A DNA stretch of 64,000 nucleotides from Archangium gephyra (GTDB lineage: Bacteria > Myxococcota > Myxococcia > Myxococcales > Myxococcaceae): assembly GCF_001027285.1 (NCBI RefSeq), contig NZ_CP011509.1, positions 3,666,501 through 3,730,500 of the forward strand. The letters run 5' to 3'. Shown here piece by piece: positions 33,971 to 44,889 of this stretch. How positions within the stretch are numbered: position 1 is the stretch's first letter; every line of letters begins with the position of its first letter. The notes beneath the pieces are model-generated. The model did not search any database. It was not told the origin of the DNA and saw nothing but the letters and a program-made list of their open reading frames with translations. Made by a program: the position numbers and the translations under genes.

Positions 33971-34465
33971 ATGGACTACATTCCGGACAACCCGCCGGGA
34001 GCGGGGGGGCCTGGGCCCGACAAGGCGTTGCGGGACGCGGTGACCATCCCGGCCTACCTGTTGATGGCGACGGGGGCCCTGGTCACCCTCTTCTGGCTGC
34101 TGAACCTGCTGTCGGCGGTCGTCGGCTCGGGCAGTAGCCCGATGACGGAGCTGCCTCCCGAGTTCTACGACAACCCGAACCTGGAGCCGTACCGGGCGCT
34201 CTTCGAGAAGATTCTGGCCTCCCAGTCCGAGGGCCCGGGCGTGGTGGGGATCCTCTACAACCTGTTGGGGTTGGGACTCGGGGGGCTCATCGCCTTCGGC
34301 GGCCTGCAGATGACGAAGTTCAGGATGTACGGGGTGGCGCTCGCCGCTTCCATCGTCTCGATGATCCCGTGCTTCTCCTGCTGCTGCTGTGTCATGGGCC
34401 TGCCGGTGGGCATCTGGTCCCTGGTGGTGCTGAGCCGACAGGAGGTGAAGGCCGCCTTCCGCTGA
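33971..34465 (+). CDS. Small membrane protein with CCCC motif
   Basis: 164 residues with about three or four membrane segments (TIPAYLLMATGALVTLFWLLNLL, GILYNLLGLGLGGLIAFGGL, VALAASIVSMIPCFSCCCCV). The FSCCCCVMGLPVGIWSLVVL ending resembles DUF4064-like or similar small membrane proteins from myxobacteria and planctomycetes. Function unknown. GGGGAGGGG stands 10 bases before the ATG. Convergent with glgC, whose stop is 31 bp away. Confidence 0.75.
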   Translation: MDYIPDNPPGAGGPGPDKALRDAVTIPAYLLMATGALVTLFWLLNLLSAVVGSGSSPMTELPPEFYDNPNLEPYRALFEKILASQSEGPGVVGILYNLLGLGLGGLIAFGGLQMTKFRMYGVALAASIVSMIPCFSCCCCVMGLPVGIWSLVVLSRQEVKAAFR

Positions 34466-34496
34466 GGCGGCCTTCCAGGGGGCCGGGCAGGCAGGC

Positions 34497-35726
34497 TCAG
34501 GCCACCTTCATTCCCTTGGGGATGACCACCACGCCGCCGGAGGTGACGTGGAAGCGGCGGCGATCCTCGTCCAGGTCGTACCCGATGGTCATTCCCGGGG
34601 GGATCTCCACGTTCTTGTCGATGATGGCGCGGCGGATGCGGCAGCGCCGCCCGATGGTGACGTTCTCGAAGAGGATGGACTCCTGCACCTCGGAGAACGA
34701 GTTGACGCGCACCTTGGGCGAGAGCACCGAGCGGTTCACGTGGCCGCCGGAGATGATGCACCCCTCGCTCACCAGGGAGTCGGTGGAGTGACCCACGCGG
34801 TTGTTCTCCCGGTCGGCGAAGACGAACTTGGCCGGGGGGAAGTTGTTGGGCTGGGTGTAGATGGGCCAGCGGTCGTTGTAGAGGTTGAAGACGGGGTTGA
34901 CCTCCACCAGGTCCATGTTGGACTGGAAGTAGGTGTCGATGTTCCCCACATCCCGCCAGTAGCCGCGCTCCTTCTCCTCCTGGCCGGCGATGACGTTCTG
35001 GGCGAAGTCGTACACGTAGACCGGCTCGCGCTTGTACAGCTCGCTGATGATGGACTTGCCGAAGTCATGGGCGCTGGACTCGTCGGCGGCGTCGCGCACC
35101 ACCTCCTTCACCAGCAGGTCGGTGGAGAAGAGGTAGTTGCCCATGGAGGCCAGGCACATCTTCGGGTTGCCGGGCATGGGCGGGGGGTTCTTGGGCTTCT
35201 CCACGAAGCCCTTCATCCGCCCGTCCGGGCCCACGTCGATGATGCCGAACTCCTTGCCCTCCTCGATGGGCACGGGGATGGCGGCCACCGTGCAGGCGGC
35301 CTTCCGGGAGACGTGGAAGTCCAGCATCTGCTGGCAGTCCATCCGGTAGACGTGGTCGGCACCGAAGACGAAGATGTGGTCGGGCTCCTCGTCGGTGATG
35401 ATGTTGAGGTTCTGGTAGATGGCGTCGACGCTGCCCTTGTACCAGTCCATGCCGGTCCGCATCTGGGCGGGTACGGTTTCCACGTAGTGTCCGAGGAAGG
35501 CCGACATCCTCCAGGCCCGGGACAGGTGCTTGTTGAGCGAGTCGCTCTTGTACTGGGTGAGCACCTTCATCCGGTAGATGCCGGAGTTGGCGAAGTTGGA
35601 CAGGACGAAGTCGATGATGCGGTAGCGCCCACCGAAGGGCACCGCGGGCTTGGCGCGTTCACGGGTGAGGGGTTCCAGCCGGGTCCCGGCGCCCCCTGCG
35701 AGGATCATTGCCAGCAGTTTGGCCAT
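34497..35726 (-). CDS. glgC: Glucose-1-phosphate adenylyltransferase
   Basis: 409 residues. It makes ADP-glucose, the committed step for glycogen. The N-terminus has the pyrophosphorylase signature [20 protein letters not shown] and [28 protein letters not shown] and [10 protein letters not shown] follow, and the C-terminal left-handed beta-helix is visible ([37 protein letters not shown]). The start at 35726 is fixed by homology ([12 protein letters not shown]); the ribosome site is weak. It is divergent from the FHA-GGDEF gene, 133 bp apart. Its presence with glgX and treY in the same window fits a glycogen-trehalose storage programme. Confidence 0.95.
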   Translation of the reverse strand: MAKLLAMILAGGAGTRLEPLTRERAKPAVPFGGRYRIIDFVLSNFANSGIYRMKVLTQYKSDSLNKHLSRAWRMSAFLGHYVETVPAQMRTGMDWYKGSVDAIYQNLNIITDEEPDHIFVFGADHVYRMDCQQMLDFHVSRKAACTVAAIPVPIEEGKEFGIIDVGPDGRMKGFVEKPKNPPPMPGNPKMCLASMGNYLFSTDLLVKEVVRDAADESSAHDFGKSIISELYKREPVYVYDFAQNVIAGQEEKERGYWRDVGNIDTYFQSNMDLVEVNPVFNLYNDRWPIYTQPNNFPPAKFVFADRENNRVGHSTDSLVSEGCIISGGHVNRSVLSPKVRVNSFSEVQESILFENVTIGRRCRIRRAIIDKNVEIPPGMTIGYDLDEDRRRFHVTSGGVVVIPKGMKVA

Positions 35727-35859
35727 ATGACCGGGCACGTTACCCCCGGTTTCGGGCCCTTCAAGGCCGCTGGAGGGGCACCGTTGAGTATCCAAACCGG
35801 GGGGGAGGGCATGGCCCTCGTGGCTTCCACCCGCCCAGCCGTGCTATGTCTTCTAATCG

Positions 35860-36744
35860 ATGGCTGGCGACGAAACCCGAGTAACCAAGATCTCCTCGAT
35901 CAAGGAACTGGCGACCCCCGTCGAGGCTGAATGCTGCATCGTTCAGATCCACGGGCCGGAGCTCGGCAAGAAGTACGCGCTCCAGGAGACCGAGTTCACG
36001 ATCGGGCGGGAAGAGGGCAACCACATCGTGGTGGACCTCGACAACGTGTCGCGCAGGCACGCCATGATCATCCGCAAGCAGGGGCGGATGCTCGTGAAGG
36101 ACCTGGGCTCCACCAACGGCACCTACCTCAACGATCAGGAGGTGACGCAGGAGACGGCGCTGCGCAGCGGCGATCTCATCAAGGTGGGAGGTTCCATCTT
36201 CAAGTTCCTCACCGGTGACAACGTGGAGCTGCAGTACCACGAGACCATCTACACGCTGACGATCGTGGATGGGCTCACCGGGGTGAACAACAAGCGTTAC
36301 TTCCTCGAGTACCTGGAGAGGGAGATGGGGAGGTGCCACCGGTACGGGCGCCCCCTGACGCTGATGATGTTCGACATCGACTTCTTCAAGAAGATCAACG
36401 ACGTGCACGGGCACCTGGCGGGTGACTACGTGCTGCGCGAGCTGTCGCAGACCATCAAGCGGATGGTGCGCAAGGAGCAGTGCTTCGCGCGCTACGGCGG
36501 CGAGGAGTTCGCGCTGGTGGTGCCCGAGGACGGCCTGGAGAAGGCGCGCATCTTCGCGGAGAAGATCCGCCAGACGATCGAGAAGAAGCAGTTCGTCTTC
36601 GAGAACCAGGAGATACCGGTCACCCTGTCGTTGGGCGTGGCGGACATGACGCCGGACATGGTGGAGCCGCTGCAGTTCATCAAGGTGGCGGACGCCAACC
36701 TGTACAAGGCAAAGAAGACGGGCCGCAACCGGGTGGTCTGGTAA
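35860..36744 (+). CDS. FHA-GGDEF diguanylate cyclase without I-site
   Basis: 294 residues. The FHA domain (about 45-115) has the phosphothreonine-binding residues R50, SRRH (64-67) and STNG (84-87). The GGDEF domain (about 130-290) has an intact GGEEF (213-217), VDGLTGVNNKRYF, FDIDFFKKIND and HGHLAGD, so it should make cyclic-di-GMP. The inhibitory RxxD is changed to RKEQ (204-207), so product inhibition at this site is probably lost. FHA suggests control by phosphorylated threonine, for instance from Hanks-type kinases, which are abundant in myxobacteria. Soluble and without a receiver. Confidence 0.93.
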   Translation: MAGDETRVTKISSIKELATPVEAECCIVQIHGPELGKKYALQETEFTIGREEGNHIVVDLDNVSRRHAMIIRKQGRMLVKDLGSTNGTYLNDQEVTQETALRSGDLIKVGGSIFKFLTGDNVELQYHETIYTLTIVDGLTGVNNKRYFLEYLEREMGRCHRYGRPLTLMMFDIDFFKKINDVHGHLAGDYVLRELSQTIKRMVRKEQCFARYGGEEFALVVPEDGLEKARIFAEKIRQTIEKKQFVFENQEIPVTLSLGVADMTPDMVEPLQFIKVADANLYKAKKTGRNRVVW

Positions 36745-36761
36745 CCACTCCGCCCACTGCT

Positions 36762-36896
36762 CCCTCTCCCCTCGGGAGAGGGTCGGGGTGAGGGTGCCTG
36801 TCCCTGTCCTTCAACCCGTGAACCGGAGTGGGGACCCGGGTTTGAACCCGAGTGCACCCGACACCCTCACCCCGTCCCTCTCCCGGCGGGAGAGGG
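36762..36896. repeat. Compound palindromic (REP-like) repeat / bidirectional terminator
   Basis: Two copies of the same palindrome, CCCTCTCCC-nnn-GGGAGAGGG (36762-36782 and 36876-36896), are linked so that GGGTGAGGGTG on the left is inverted as CACCCTCACCC on the right. The whole forms a long hairpin between two convergent genes (stops 36744 and 36906). The same CTCTCCC/GGGAGAG repeat type is frequent in high-GC genomes as a dispersed REP element. It can serve as terminator for both genes. Confidence 0.75.
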
Positions 36897-36905
36897 GAAA
36901 GGGAC

Positions 36906-37934
36906 TCAGGTCCCCTCGCGCAGCTCCTCGAGCTTGCCCTTGGTGCCCGGCAGGTGCCCCGGGGCCATCCGCGTGTACAGGTACTGCACCGTGTCGTGCA
37001 GCGTCTCGTGGACGTCCCGGGCCTTGAAGCCCAGCTCGCGCTCGGCCTTCGAGGCGTCCAGCCAGAACCAGTGCTCGCCGATGTCCACTTCCTGCGGATC
37101 CAACGCGGGCTTCGTCCCGCGCCACTTCGCCACCTGCTCCAGCACCTTCGCCCCGAGCACGTTCACCTTCGAGGGCAGCCGCAGCCGCGGCGCCGTCACG
37201 CCCGACAGGCGCTGCAGGCGCTCGAAGAAGTCCGGCATGGACATGTTCACGCCCATCAGGTGGCGCCCGTACACCTCGCCCCGCGTCAGCGCGTTGACGA
37301 AGGCATCGGCCGCGTCGCGCACGTCCACGAAGGACATGCCGCCCCCCGGCATGGCCGGAAGCTCGCCCTGCAGGAACTTCATCACCGTCCACGTGGACGA
37401 CAGCCGGTCATCCCCCGGGCCCATCAGCAGGCTCGGGTTGAGCACCACCAGGGGAAGGGCGTGCTGGCGGCAGTACTCCAGCGCGAGCTTCTCCTCGTAG
37501 ATCTTCGACAGGTAGTACGGCCAGCGCCCCACCACCTCCAGCGGGTAGCCGTCGTCCTCCGTGCCCACGCGCTCCTCCTTGGACACGGCGATGGTGCCCG
37601 AGGTGGAGGCGAGGATGACGCGCTGGACGCCGGACTCGCGCACGTCGCGCAGCAGCTCGCGCGTGGCGTCCACGTGCAGCTCGTACATGCGCCGCGCGTC
37701 CTTGTCCTGGAAGGAGACGAGCCCCGCCAGGTGGTAGACGGCCTGCACGCCCTCGAGCGCGCGCCGCACCACCTCGCGGTTCTTCAGGTCTCCCGGGACG
37801 TACTCCGCCTTCTCGAGGCCCGGGCCCGCCGGCTTGGAGCGGCCGATGATGCGCACCTCATGGCCCGCGGCGACCAGCCGCGGAACCAGGTGCGCGCCCA
37901 GGAAACCGGTGCCTCCGGTGACGAGCAGCTTCAC
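36906..37934 (-). CDS. NAD-dependent epimerase/dehydratase of the ether-lipid operon
   Basis: 342 residues, an extended SDR. GGTGFLGAHLVPRLVAAGHEV, VYHLAGLVSF, the catalytic VGRWPYYLSKIYEEKLAL (YxxxK) and SLLMGPGDDR identify the family. The gene overlaps the end of the ElbD-like gene by four bases (ATGA), so they are co-translated. In such a setting the reductase might act on a lipid intermediate, for example a ketone of an alkylglycerol; this is inference. The Tyr-Lys pair is intact. Confidence 0.88.
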   Translation of the reverse strand: MKLLVTGGTGFLGAHLVPRLVAAGHEVRIIGRSKPAGPGLEKAEYVPGDLKNREVVRRALEGVQAVYHLAGLVSFQDKDARRMYELHVDATRELLRDVRESGVQRVILASTSGTIAVSKEERVGTEDDGYPLEVVGRWPYYLSKIYEEKLALEYCRQHALPLVVLNPSLLMGPGDDRLSSTWTVMKFLQGELPAMPGGGMSFVDVRDAADAFVNALTRGEVYGRHLMGVNMSMPDFFERLQRLSGVTAPRLRLPSKVNVLGAKVLEQVAKWRGTKPALDPQEVDIGEHWFWLDASKAERELGFKARDVHETLHDTVQYLYTRMAPGHLPGTKGKLEELREGT

Positions 37935-40900
37935 GACTCACTCCCTCCCGAGGACAGTGCGCGGCGCTGATCCTCGACCGTCGCCGATTCATCGAAGCTC
38001 AGCACGCGGCCGGCGGCCAGCGCCTGGATGGAGTCCTCCGCCAGCCGGGTGGCGTAGCGGTAGCTCTCCGAGCGCGCCATGCCCTGCGTCTTGGCGCGCA
38101 GCATCTCGTACGTGAGCGCGGGGCCGATGTGGGCCTCCAGCTCGCGCGACTTGGGCACCATGCGGCCCTTGGGCAGCGCCTCGAAGGCGCCCTTGAGGTA
38201 GATGGGCAGCACGTCCACCCCGTAGGTGAGCGCCAGGTAGCCCAGCGTGGGCTTGAACTCGAGCAGTTCGCCCGTCACCGAGCGCGTGCCCTCGGGGAAG
38301 ATGAGCAGGTTGAAGCCCTGGCGCAGCGCATTGCCGGCGAGCCGCAGCGACTCGCGCAGCGAGCCATGCCGGTCCATGGGGATGAGGTCCGTGAAGTTCT
38401 CGAAGTACGCGCGCTTGAGCGGCGTATCGAAGAAGTAGTCCCGGGCCGCGAGCGTGGTGAGCCGCTGTCCCTGCTCGCCGAGCACCACCTTCACGAGTCC
38501 CATGTCCAGGTGGCTCGTGTGGTTGGCGATGACGAGGAAGTTGCGGTTCATCGGGATGAAGGGCTTGCCCGTCACCTTCACGTCGAAGAGGCCGCCGAAG
38601 ATGGCCTGCTGGCCCAGCCGCACCAGCTGCCGGCCCACCGTGACGAGGGGCTCCGGCACGGGGATCTCCGTCTCCTCGGCCTTCTCTGTCTCGCGGGAGA
38701 TGTCCTTGGCGCGCGTCTCCACGGCGGGGCGGCGGCCACTGGACACCACCAGCTTGCGCAGGTCCTCCACCGTCTGCACGTGCGTCAGGTCATTCACCGC
38801 GGGCAGCGGCACGCCGGCCTGCTCCAGGGCCACGGACAGCTCGGTGAGCATCAGCGAGTCCAGGCCCAGGTCCACCGAGAGACGGGAGTCGGGGCGGATG
38901 TCGGAGAGGGGCTTGTTCACCACCTCGGCGATGAGCGGGTAGAGCCAGTCGGAGACGCCGCCGGTGCTCTGCTGCACCTTCTCGCGGGCCTTCTCGCCCG
39001 AGGAGGCCAGCTTCTCCAGGCGCTTGAGCTCCTCCACCACCACCTTGCGCTTCACCTTGCGCGACGAGGTGCGCGGCAGCTCGCCGTCCCAGAAGCGCAG
39101 CACCTTCACGCGGCGGTAGAAGGGCATCTCCTGGCCCGTCTTGCGGAAGTGCTCCTCCAGCTCGCGGCGCACCTCCTCGCGCGGCCGGTCCTTGTAGTCC
39201 GGCACGCACAGGCAGGCCACCTTCTCCCCGCCGGCCTCGTCCGGCAGGCCGACGATGGACAGCTCCTTGATGTGCTCGTGCGGGGCGTACGTGTCCTCGA
39301 GCTCGTCCGGGTACACGTTCTTCCCGTTGGCGTCGATGATGACGTCCTTCTTGCGGCCCACCAGGTACAGGCGGCCCTCGGCGTCCAGGCGGCCCAGGTC
39401 CCCCGTGTACAGCCAGCCCTCCTTGAGGACGGCGTCGGTGGCCTCCTTGTCGCCGAAGTAGCCGGCCATGACGTTGGGGCCGCGGGCGAGCACCTCGCCG
39501 ATGCCCTCGTTGTCCGGCTCCAGAATCTTCAGCTCGACGCCCGGCAGCGCCTTGCCCACCGTGCCCGGCAGGCGCTTGTTGACGTTCGTCTCGGACACGG
39601 TGAGCACCGGGGAGGCCTCGGTGAGGCCATAGCCCTCGATGATGTTGAAGCCGAGCTGGTGGAAGGCCTTGTGCACGTCATCCGGCAGCGCCGAGCCACC
39701 GGACACCAGGAACTTGATCTTCCCGCCGAACTTGCGGTGCACGGGCCAGAAGAGCAGCTTGCCCAGGTTGAGGCTGCTGCGGTTGCGCAGCTCGCCGTGC
39801 GCCGACATGAGCGACTTGATGGTCTGCTCCACCAGGGGCGGCCGGCTGGCCATCTCCTGCGTCACCTTGCGGTGCAGCAGCTGCCAGAGCGCGGGCACGC
39901 CGATCATCGCCGTCACGTGGCCCGACTCGAACACCTCGCCCAGCCGGTCCGAGGTGAGCTCGTCGATGTACGTAATCTCCGTGCCACGCGAGAAGGGCGT
40001 GAGGAAGCCGGCGGAGAACTCGAAGGTGTGGTGCAGCGGCAGCACGGAGAGGACGGAGTCCCCCACGCCCACGTTGAAGGCACCCGCCAGCTTCGCGATG
40101 AGGGAGGCGAAGTTGCGGTGGGTGAGCATCACGCCCTTGGGCGTGCCCGTGGTGCCCGAGGTGAAGATGAGGCTGGCCACGTCGTCCGCGGCGGCCGTGC
40201 GGCGCACCGGCCCGATGTTGTCCGGGTACGCGGGGTCTCCACTCATCGCCTCGGCCATGCTGGCCACGCGCGTGGACAGGCCCGCGCCGGTGAGCGCCGC
40301 CTCCAGGCCCGGCAGATCCTTCGCCGTCTCCTCGGTGAGCAGCAGCACCTTGGCCTCGGCGCGGCGGGCGATGTTGACGAGCTCCGTCTCGGTGAGGCTC
40401 GGGTCCACGGGGACGGCGGTGCCGCCCGCGCGCAGAATCCCGAAGTAGGAGACGGGCCACTCGGGCCGGTTCTCGCCCAGCAGCATCACCCGCTCGCCGC
40501 GCTTGACGCCTTCCTTCAGCAGGAAGCTGCCCACGCGGTTGGCGTAGCGGTTCACCTCGCCATAGGTGAGGCGCTCTTCCTTCTCGTCCGCGGCGTAGCG
40601 GAAGGCCACCCGGTGGCGCCACGCGTTGACGCTGGCCTCGAGCATCTCCAGCAAGTCCCTGCTGGCGGGGATGACGGTGCGCTTCTTCGTCTCCTCCTCC
40701 AGGCCGGGGAACACCCACTTCTCCAGGCCGGGCAGGTGGGTGTCGAGGAAGTAGACGCGCCAGTCGATGGCTTCCGGGGCCCAGGGAATGCGGACCCGGT
40801 CATGGTGGGCCATGCGCGCGTACACCGAGCGGGTGTTGTCGCAGCGGAAGACGTAGCGGTTGTCGTAGAGGAAGGGGAGGAAGAGCTCGATGAGGCCCGC

Positions 40901-42337
40901 CAGGCTCAGGGCCTGGTTCTCCACCTCGTCCAGCGTCTCCCGGGCCTTCTCCAGCGCGGCCTGCACGCGGGGAGCGCCCCAGGCCGGCTTCACCTCGTCG
41001 ATGACCTGCCGCAGGAAGCGCGCGCCCTTGACGAACATGGGGGCGCTGAGGTTCTCGAAGACGGCGCGGCTCACCGGCACGGGCTCGATGCGCGAGCGCA
41101 CCTCGTTCATCAGCGCGTTGCCCGTGTCCTTGTTGCGGTAGTAGCGGCGGCGGTACAGGCCCACCAGCTCGATGGAGCGGCTGGCGTAGAACGGGTTCAC
41201 GTCACCCGAGGCCAGGTTGTAGACGCGCCGCTCCTCCACCTGCATGCAGTGGGCGGTGATGCCGATGGTGGCGCCGGCCACGTGGTCCACCGGGATGATG
41301 TCCAGGATGGCCTTGTCCCCGGCGGGGATGTTGCGGTGGCCCTTGATGCCGGCGAAGGCCAGCGGCGCCGAGGTGGTGAAGCCCTCGTTCCACCCGGGGA
41401 AGGGGAAGTGCTGGGCGGACTCGACGATGGAGGGCCGGACGATGGCGTAGCGCAGGCCCGGCGTGCTGGCCATCACCTGCTCGCCCAGGCTCTTGGTGTA
41501 CGTGTACGTGTTGGGCCAGCCCCAGTGCTGGGCGCGCTCCATGCCGGCGCGCACCAACTCGCCGGTGAGCCACAGCTTGCGCTCGCGGCCCATGGCCAGC
41601 CGCAGCGTCTTCTCGTCCGTGGCGTCGCGGCCCTCCTGCTCCAGCCGGTCCAACGCCTTCTTGCGGAAGATGGACGCCAGCGCCTTGTCATCCGCCTGCT
41701 CGCGCAGCCGGGCGACGATCTTCTCCGCGTCCGCCAACTCCTGCTCGAGGCTGAAGTCGCGCCCGTCCATGTCCTCGCGGCGCGGGAAGTAGCCCACCAC
41801 CTCCTCGTCCTCGAAGACGAGTCCGCTGCGGTTGCCCGCGACGAAGGCCGTGGACATGTGGATGAGGGGCACGTTCCACTTGAGCGCCAGCTCCACGGTG
41901 TACTTCACGCCGTGGGTGTTGACGTTGAGGCCCACCTCCAGCGACGGGTTGAAGGACACCAGGCCCGCGCAGTTGATGATGGCGTGCACCTTGCCGGTGA
42001 GCGCCTCCGCCTGCTCCGGGGTGAGGCCCATGAGCGGATCGGTGATGTCGCCGTCGAGCACCTCCACCTTGCGGCGGATGAACTCGAGCGCGCCCTCCTC
42101 GCCGTAGGTGTCACGCAGCGGCTGGAAGGGCTCGCTGGTGGCCACCTTGTCGTAGAAGCGCCGCTCGGCGGACGGGGCACTGCCCTTGCGCACCAGCACA
42201 TAGAGCTTGTCCAGCGTCTCGCCGTAGCGCGACAGGAGCATGGACAGGGTGACCTTGCCCACGAAGCCGGTGGAGCCCGCGAACAGCAGGCGCTTGCCGG
42301 TGAAGACCTCGGTGACGTTCAGCTCGGAAACACTCAT
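37931..42337 (-). CDS. elbD: ElbD-like multidomain reductase-ligase-ACP-acyltransferase
   Basis: 1468 residues in four parts. (1) Residues about 1-520: fatty-acyl reductase (GSTGFVGKV at 21-29, [10 protein letters not shown] active site). (2) About 560-1090: acyl-CoA/ACP ligase with [25 protein letters not shown] and YTGDLGR. (3) About 1120-1200: carrier protein with DLGLDSLML, phosphopantetheine serine S1161. (4) About 1230-1430: PlsC acyltransferase with NHTSHLD (1272-1278) and FPEGTRS (1347). The order matches the multifunctional ElbD described for Myxococcus xanthus, which is needed for ether-lipid formation in fruiting bodies (recalled, not checked). It should activate, load, reduce and transfer long acyl chains on one chain. 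It overlaps the epimerase gene and follows the LarA-like gene by 18 bp. Confidence 0.85.
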   Translation of the reverse strand: MSVSELNVTEVFTGKRLLFAGSTGFVGKVTLSMLLSRYGETLDKLYVLVRKGSAPSAERRFYDKVATSEPFQPLRDTYGEEGALEFIRRKVEVLDGDITDPLMGLTPEQAEALTGKVHAIINCAGLVSFNPSLEVGLNVNTHGVKYTVELALKWNVPLIHMSTAFVAGNRSGLVFEDEEVVGYFPRREDMDGRDFSLEQELADAEKIVARLREQADDKALASIFRKKALDRLEQEGRDATDEKTLRLAMGRERKLWLTGELVRAGMERAQHWGWPNTYTYTKSLGEQVMASTPGLRYAIVRPSIVESAQHFPFPGWNEGFTTSAPLAFAGIKGHRNIPAGDKAILDIIPVDHVAGATIGITAHCMQVEERRVYNLASGDVNPFYASRSIELVGLYRRRYYRNKDTGNALMNEVRSRIEPVPVSRAVFENLSAPMFVKGARFLRQVIDEVKPAWGAPRVQAALEKARETLDEVENQALSLAGLIELFLPFLYDNRYVFRCDNTRSVYARMAHHDRVRIPWAPEAIDWRVYFLDTHLPGLEKWVFPGLEEETKKRTVIPASRDLLEMLEASVNAWRHRVAFRYAADEKEERLTYGEVNRYANRVGSFLLKEGVKRGERVMLLGENRPEWPVSYFGILRAGGTAVPVDPSLTETELVNIARRAEAKVLLLTEETAKDLPGLEAALTGAGLSTRVASMAEAMSGDPAYPDNIGPVRRTAAADDVASLIFTSGTTGTPKGVMLTHRNFASLIAKLAGAFNVGVGDSVLSVLPLHHTFEFSAGFLTPFSRGTEITYIDELTSDRLGEVFESGHVTAMIGVPALWQLLHRKVTQEMASRPPLVEQTIKSLMSAHGELRNRSSLNLGKLLFWPVHRKFGGKIKFLVSGGSALPDDVHKAFHQLGFNIIEGYGLTEASPVLTVSETNVNKRLPGTVGKALPGVELKILEPDNEGIGEVLARGPNVMAGYFGDKEATDAVLKEGWLYTGDLGRLDAEGRLYLVGRKKDVIIDANGKNVYPDELEDTYAPHEHIKELSIVGLPDEAGGEKVACLCVPDYKDRPREEVRRELEEHFRKTGQEMPFYRRVKVLRFWDGELPRTSSRKVKRKVVVEELKRLEKLASSGEKAREKVQQSTGGVSDWLYPLIAEVVNKPLSDIRPDSRLSVDLGLDSLMLTELSVALEQAGVPLPAVNDLTHVQTVEDLRKLVVSSGRRPAVETRAKDISRETEKAEETEIPVPEPLVTVGRQLVRLGQQAIFGGLFDVKVTGKPFIPMNRNFLVIANHTSHLDMGLVKVVLGEQGQRLTTLAARDYFFDTPLKRAYFENFTDLIPMDRHGSLRESLRLAGNALRQGFNLLIFPEGTRSVTGELLEFKPTLGYLALTYGVDVLPIYLKGAFEALPKGRMVPKSRELEAHIGPALTYEMLRAKTQGMARSESYRYATRLAEDSIQALAAGRVLSFDESATVEDQRRALSSGGSES

Positions 42338-42355
42338 CGTGGGGAGCCCAGGGGG

Positions 42356-43969
42356 TTACTTCACGTCGACCATGACGGTGGGGGCGATGCGCAGCAGGCT
42401 GATGCTGGCCGAGCGGCCCATGAAGCCGCGCGCCTCCTCGATGGCCTCGGTGAGGGTGTCGGTGCGGTCCCAGCCGAGCAGGGCCGGGACGTGGTTGTTC
42501 TCCCCGCCCGCGAGGATGACCTTGCCCACGTGCTGGCGGCCGTTCTCGCCCCAGTACCACATGTAGAGCGGGTGCACGCCGTGGTAGGCGTTGCCCTTGC
42601 GGTACAGGTGCACGTAGCTGGGGTTCTCCGCGAACTCGCGCTCGTACTTCTGCTCGATCTGCACGGCGTCGCGCGTCTCGGGCAGCACGCGGTTGAAGAA
42701 CTCGATGTAGCTGGGGTGCTGGACGGGGTCGAACTCGTCGAAGGCCGGGTGGGTGAGGATGAGCACGCCGCCCTTCTTCACCAGCGGCACGCCGCGGTTG
42801 AGGTTGAAGAAGTAGCCCAGCCCCATCACCTGCACCAGCAGCGGGTTGAGGATGGAGTTGACGCTGTAGGGCGAGATGAAGGGGATGGGGAAGATGACGA
42901 TGTCGCTCTGCCCCTGCACCGGCACCACGTACTGCTGCCAGCTCTTCTCCAGCGTCTTGGCGTGGGTGGGCTCGGTGGCTCCGGCGAACACGCCCGTCAC
43001 GTCATAGGGCGCGGGGATGGAGTTGAGCACCTTGCGCGCCGCCGCGCGCGGCAGCTTCGAGAGCGCGTAGCGCATGCCCTGGAACTTCAGCCGGTCCCCC
43101 TCGGTGTAGTCCTCCTCCTTCTTGTGGAGGAAGTCCACGCCGGGGCCGAACATGCGGTTGTTCAGCGACGTCTCGATGTGGAACACCTTGAGGTGCTTGT
43201 CGATGGCCTTGCCGATGCGCTCGTTGCGCCGGTACAGCTCGCTGCGGCTCGGCTCCATGTAGCTTTCCGAGGAGCGGATCGTCTTCGGGTTGTGGTGCGC
43301 GCGGAGGCCGGCGTAGTTCGTCACGCCGGTGCCCATGGACTTGTGCCCGCCATTCATGGGCACGAAGTTCACGTTCACGTAGACGACGAGGTCGCTCTCG
43401 GCCACGCGCCGGTTGACGGCCACCACGTGGGTGCCGCACGGCGTGCGCTCCAGCTCCACCATGCCGTCCGGATCCTCGGCGTCATGGTTGTAATAGCGGT
43501 CCGGGTAGAAGGCGTCGTGGATCTTCTGGCCCACCATGCGCCGCATCTCGCCCTCCGTCATGCGGCGGTGCAGGGCGTTGGCGATGACCAGGTGGACGTC
43601 ATCCACGCCCGAGTCGGCGCATAGCTCCAGCACCACCTCGAGGATGGACTGGCGCACGTCCGGCGTCGCCATGGGCGGCAGGGGGACGGAGATGTCGTCG
43701 ATGACGCAGGTGAGCTTCATCCCCGGGCGGAGCAGGGCGTGCAGCGGCTCCATGCCCTCGGGGTGGTTGATGGCCCAGCGGATGGCGGCCTTCACGTTGG
43801 GCACGCCCGCCAGGGGCGGCCGGGGGAAGATGACCCGGGTGCCCACGGGCAGGTCCTCGAGGAGGAAGTTCTCCCCGTAGAAGAGCGCCCGCGGGGGGCT
43901 GCCCTTCTCGGTGATGACCACCTGGCTTTCCTCGTCGTAGAGCTTCTGGAGCGTCTTGAGCGGGCGCAT
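42356..43969 (-). CDS. LarA-like (DUF2088-type) protein of the ether-lipid operon
   Basis: 537 residues. N-terminal residues include [17 protein letters not shown] and [13 protein letters not shown], the DxxxPxP stretch typical of lactate-racemase-like LarA N-domains. The middle has [19 protein letters not shown] and [19 protein letters not shown], equivalent to the LarA region where the nickel-pincer cofactor binds. A C-terminal extension of about 150 residues is not from LarA. The chemistry is probably a hydride-type racemisation or isomerisation, but no lar cofactor genes are seen here. It sits between the HAD phosphatase gene (16 bp) and the ElbD-like gene, so it should act in the same pathway. 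The start at 43969 has a weak ribosome site. Confidence 0.75.
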   Translation of the reverse strand: MRPLKTLQKLYDEESQVVITEKGSPPRALFYGENFLLEDLPVGTRVIFPRPPLAGVPNVKAAIRWAINHPEGMEPLHALLRPGMKLTCVIDDISVPLPPMATPDVRQSILEVVLELCADSGVDDVHLVIANALHRRMTEGEMRRMVGQKIHDAFYPDRYYNHDAEDPDGMVELERTPCGTHVVAVNRRVAESDLVVYVNVNFVPMNGGHKSMGTGVTNYAGLRAHHNPKTIRSSESYMEPSRSELYRRNERIGKAIDKHLKVFHIETSLNNRMFGPGVDFLHKKEEDYTEGDRLKFQGMRYALSKLPRAAARKVLNSIPAPYDVTGVFAGATEPTHAKTLEKSWQQYVVPVQGQSDIVIFPIPFISPYSVNSILNPLLVQVMGLGYFFNLNRGVPLVKKGGVLILTHPAFDEFDPVQHPSYIEFFNRVLPETRDAVQIEQKYEREFAENPSYVHLYRKGNAYHGVHPLYMWYWGENGRQHVGKVILAGGENNHVPALLGWDRTDTLTEAIEEARGFMGRSASISLLRIAPTVMVDVK

Positions 43970-43985
43970 GTGACGGAACTTTCGG

Positions 43986-44651
43986 TTACTTGAGGTCGAG
44001 GATGGGCCAGTTGTAGGCCCGGGCGATGGAACGCAGGCGCATGTCCGGATTGACGGCCGTGGGGCGGCCCACCACGGACAACATGGCGTAATCGGAGGCG
44101 CTGTCGGAGTAGCCGTGGCACTGGTCCAGCGCCAGGCCCTCCCGGACACAGTAGGAGCGGATGGCGTTGGCCTTGTTCGCTCCCTCGATGATGGGGGGGA
44201 TGACCTTGCCGGTGGCCTTGCCGCCCACGAACTGCATCTTGTTGGCGATCATGTCGTCGGCGCCCAGGTAGCGGGCCAGCGGGCGCATGCTGAAGTCCAG
44301 CGCTCCGGTGACGAGCACGATGCGGCAGCCGACGCGGCGCGCCTGGTCGATGAGGTCGCGCGTCTGCTCGTAGATGGCCGGCTTGAGGACGTCCTCGAAC
44401 ATGTCCTCGGCCACGGAGATGAGGCGGTCCTCGGACAGGCCGGCGTAGTAGCGGTAGAAGAACTCGTTGAACGTCTTCCGGTCCAACGCATCCATGGCCG
44501 CGAAGAGGGGCACACTGGCGGCGGTGGCCAGGGTCCTCCCGGCGATGCCCAGGAGGGAGCCCCGGTTCATGGCGTAGTAGGCGTAGACGTGGACGACGTT
44601 CGTCTTAATCAGCGTCCCGTCGACATCGTAGAAGGCGGCTTTCGCGGGCAT
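43986..44651 (-). CDS. HAD-IB family phosphatase
   Basis: 221 residues with the HAD motif [13 protein letters not shown], motif [15 protein letters not shown], and motif III/IV region with K ([10 protein letters not shown]) and [12 protein letters not shown], like SerB or CicA-type phosphatases. It removes phosphate from a small or lipid phosphate, and as first gene of the ether-lipid operon a lysophosphatidate-type substrate is plausible. ATG 44651 was chosen; a TTG two codons upstream has a better spaced GGAAG and may be the true start. The LmbE-type gene ends 239 bp upstream. Confidence 0.87.
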   Translation of the reverse strand: MPAKAAFYDVDGTLIKTNVVHVYAYYAMNRGSLLGIAGRTLATAASVPLFAAMDALDRKTFNEFFYRYYAGLSEDRLISVAEDMFEDVLKPAIYEQTRDLIDQARRVGCRIVLVTGALDFSMRPLARYLGADDMIANKMQFVGGKATGKVIPPIIEGANKANAIRSYCVREGLALDQCHGYSDSASDYAMLSVVGRPTAVNPDMRLRSIARAYNWPILDLK

Positions 44652-44826
44652 GGGCAAGGCGGGCTTCCTGACACCGGAGTCCGGCGTGTGTCAACCGCGC
44701 GATAAGGCCCGGAATTCGCCGATGTGGAGCCACCCTGGTGCGTAGGCGGTTACGCGGTGCTTCGAGCACAAGGGCCAGCGGGCTGGCGCACGTATCCACG
44801 GCTGCTTTGGCCCTGACTCGCCGCTC

Positions 44827-44851
44827 CACTCGTTGTCGATGTCAACGAGTG
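44827..44851 (-). terminator. Perfect palindrome between PIG-L gene and ether-lipid operon
   Basis: Nine-bp stem CACTCGTTG/CAACGAGTG with a seven-base loop, 39 bases after the PIG-L stop (44890) and 175 bases before the HAD start. As it has no T-run it could be a terminator for PIG-L or an operator for the operon downstream. Next to it on the minus strand is AT-rich sequence with GTAGGATAAT (about 44859-44868), which might be a -10 region. Confidence 0.5.
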
Positions 44852-44889
44852 CAGTTGTCATTATCCTACATAACGCGAAGCCTTCAGCG

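Noticed and set aside
36762-36896. Possible CRISPR repeat pair
   Set aside because: Only two palindromes in inverted linkage, with no regular spacers and no cas genes.
38129-43624. 1831-codon open frame on the plus strand opposite the ElbD and LarA-like genes
   Set aside because: It is a mirror of high-GC codon bias on the other strand; its translation is His/Leu/Arg-rich low-complexity sequence without motifs.
44658-44889. tRNA-like or small RNA gene around the 44827-44851 palindrome
   Set aside because: One simple stem only; no cloverleaf and no further conserved structure.
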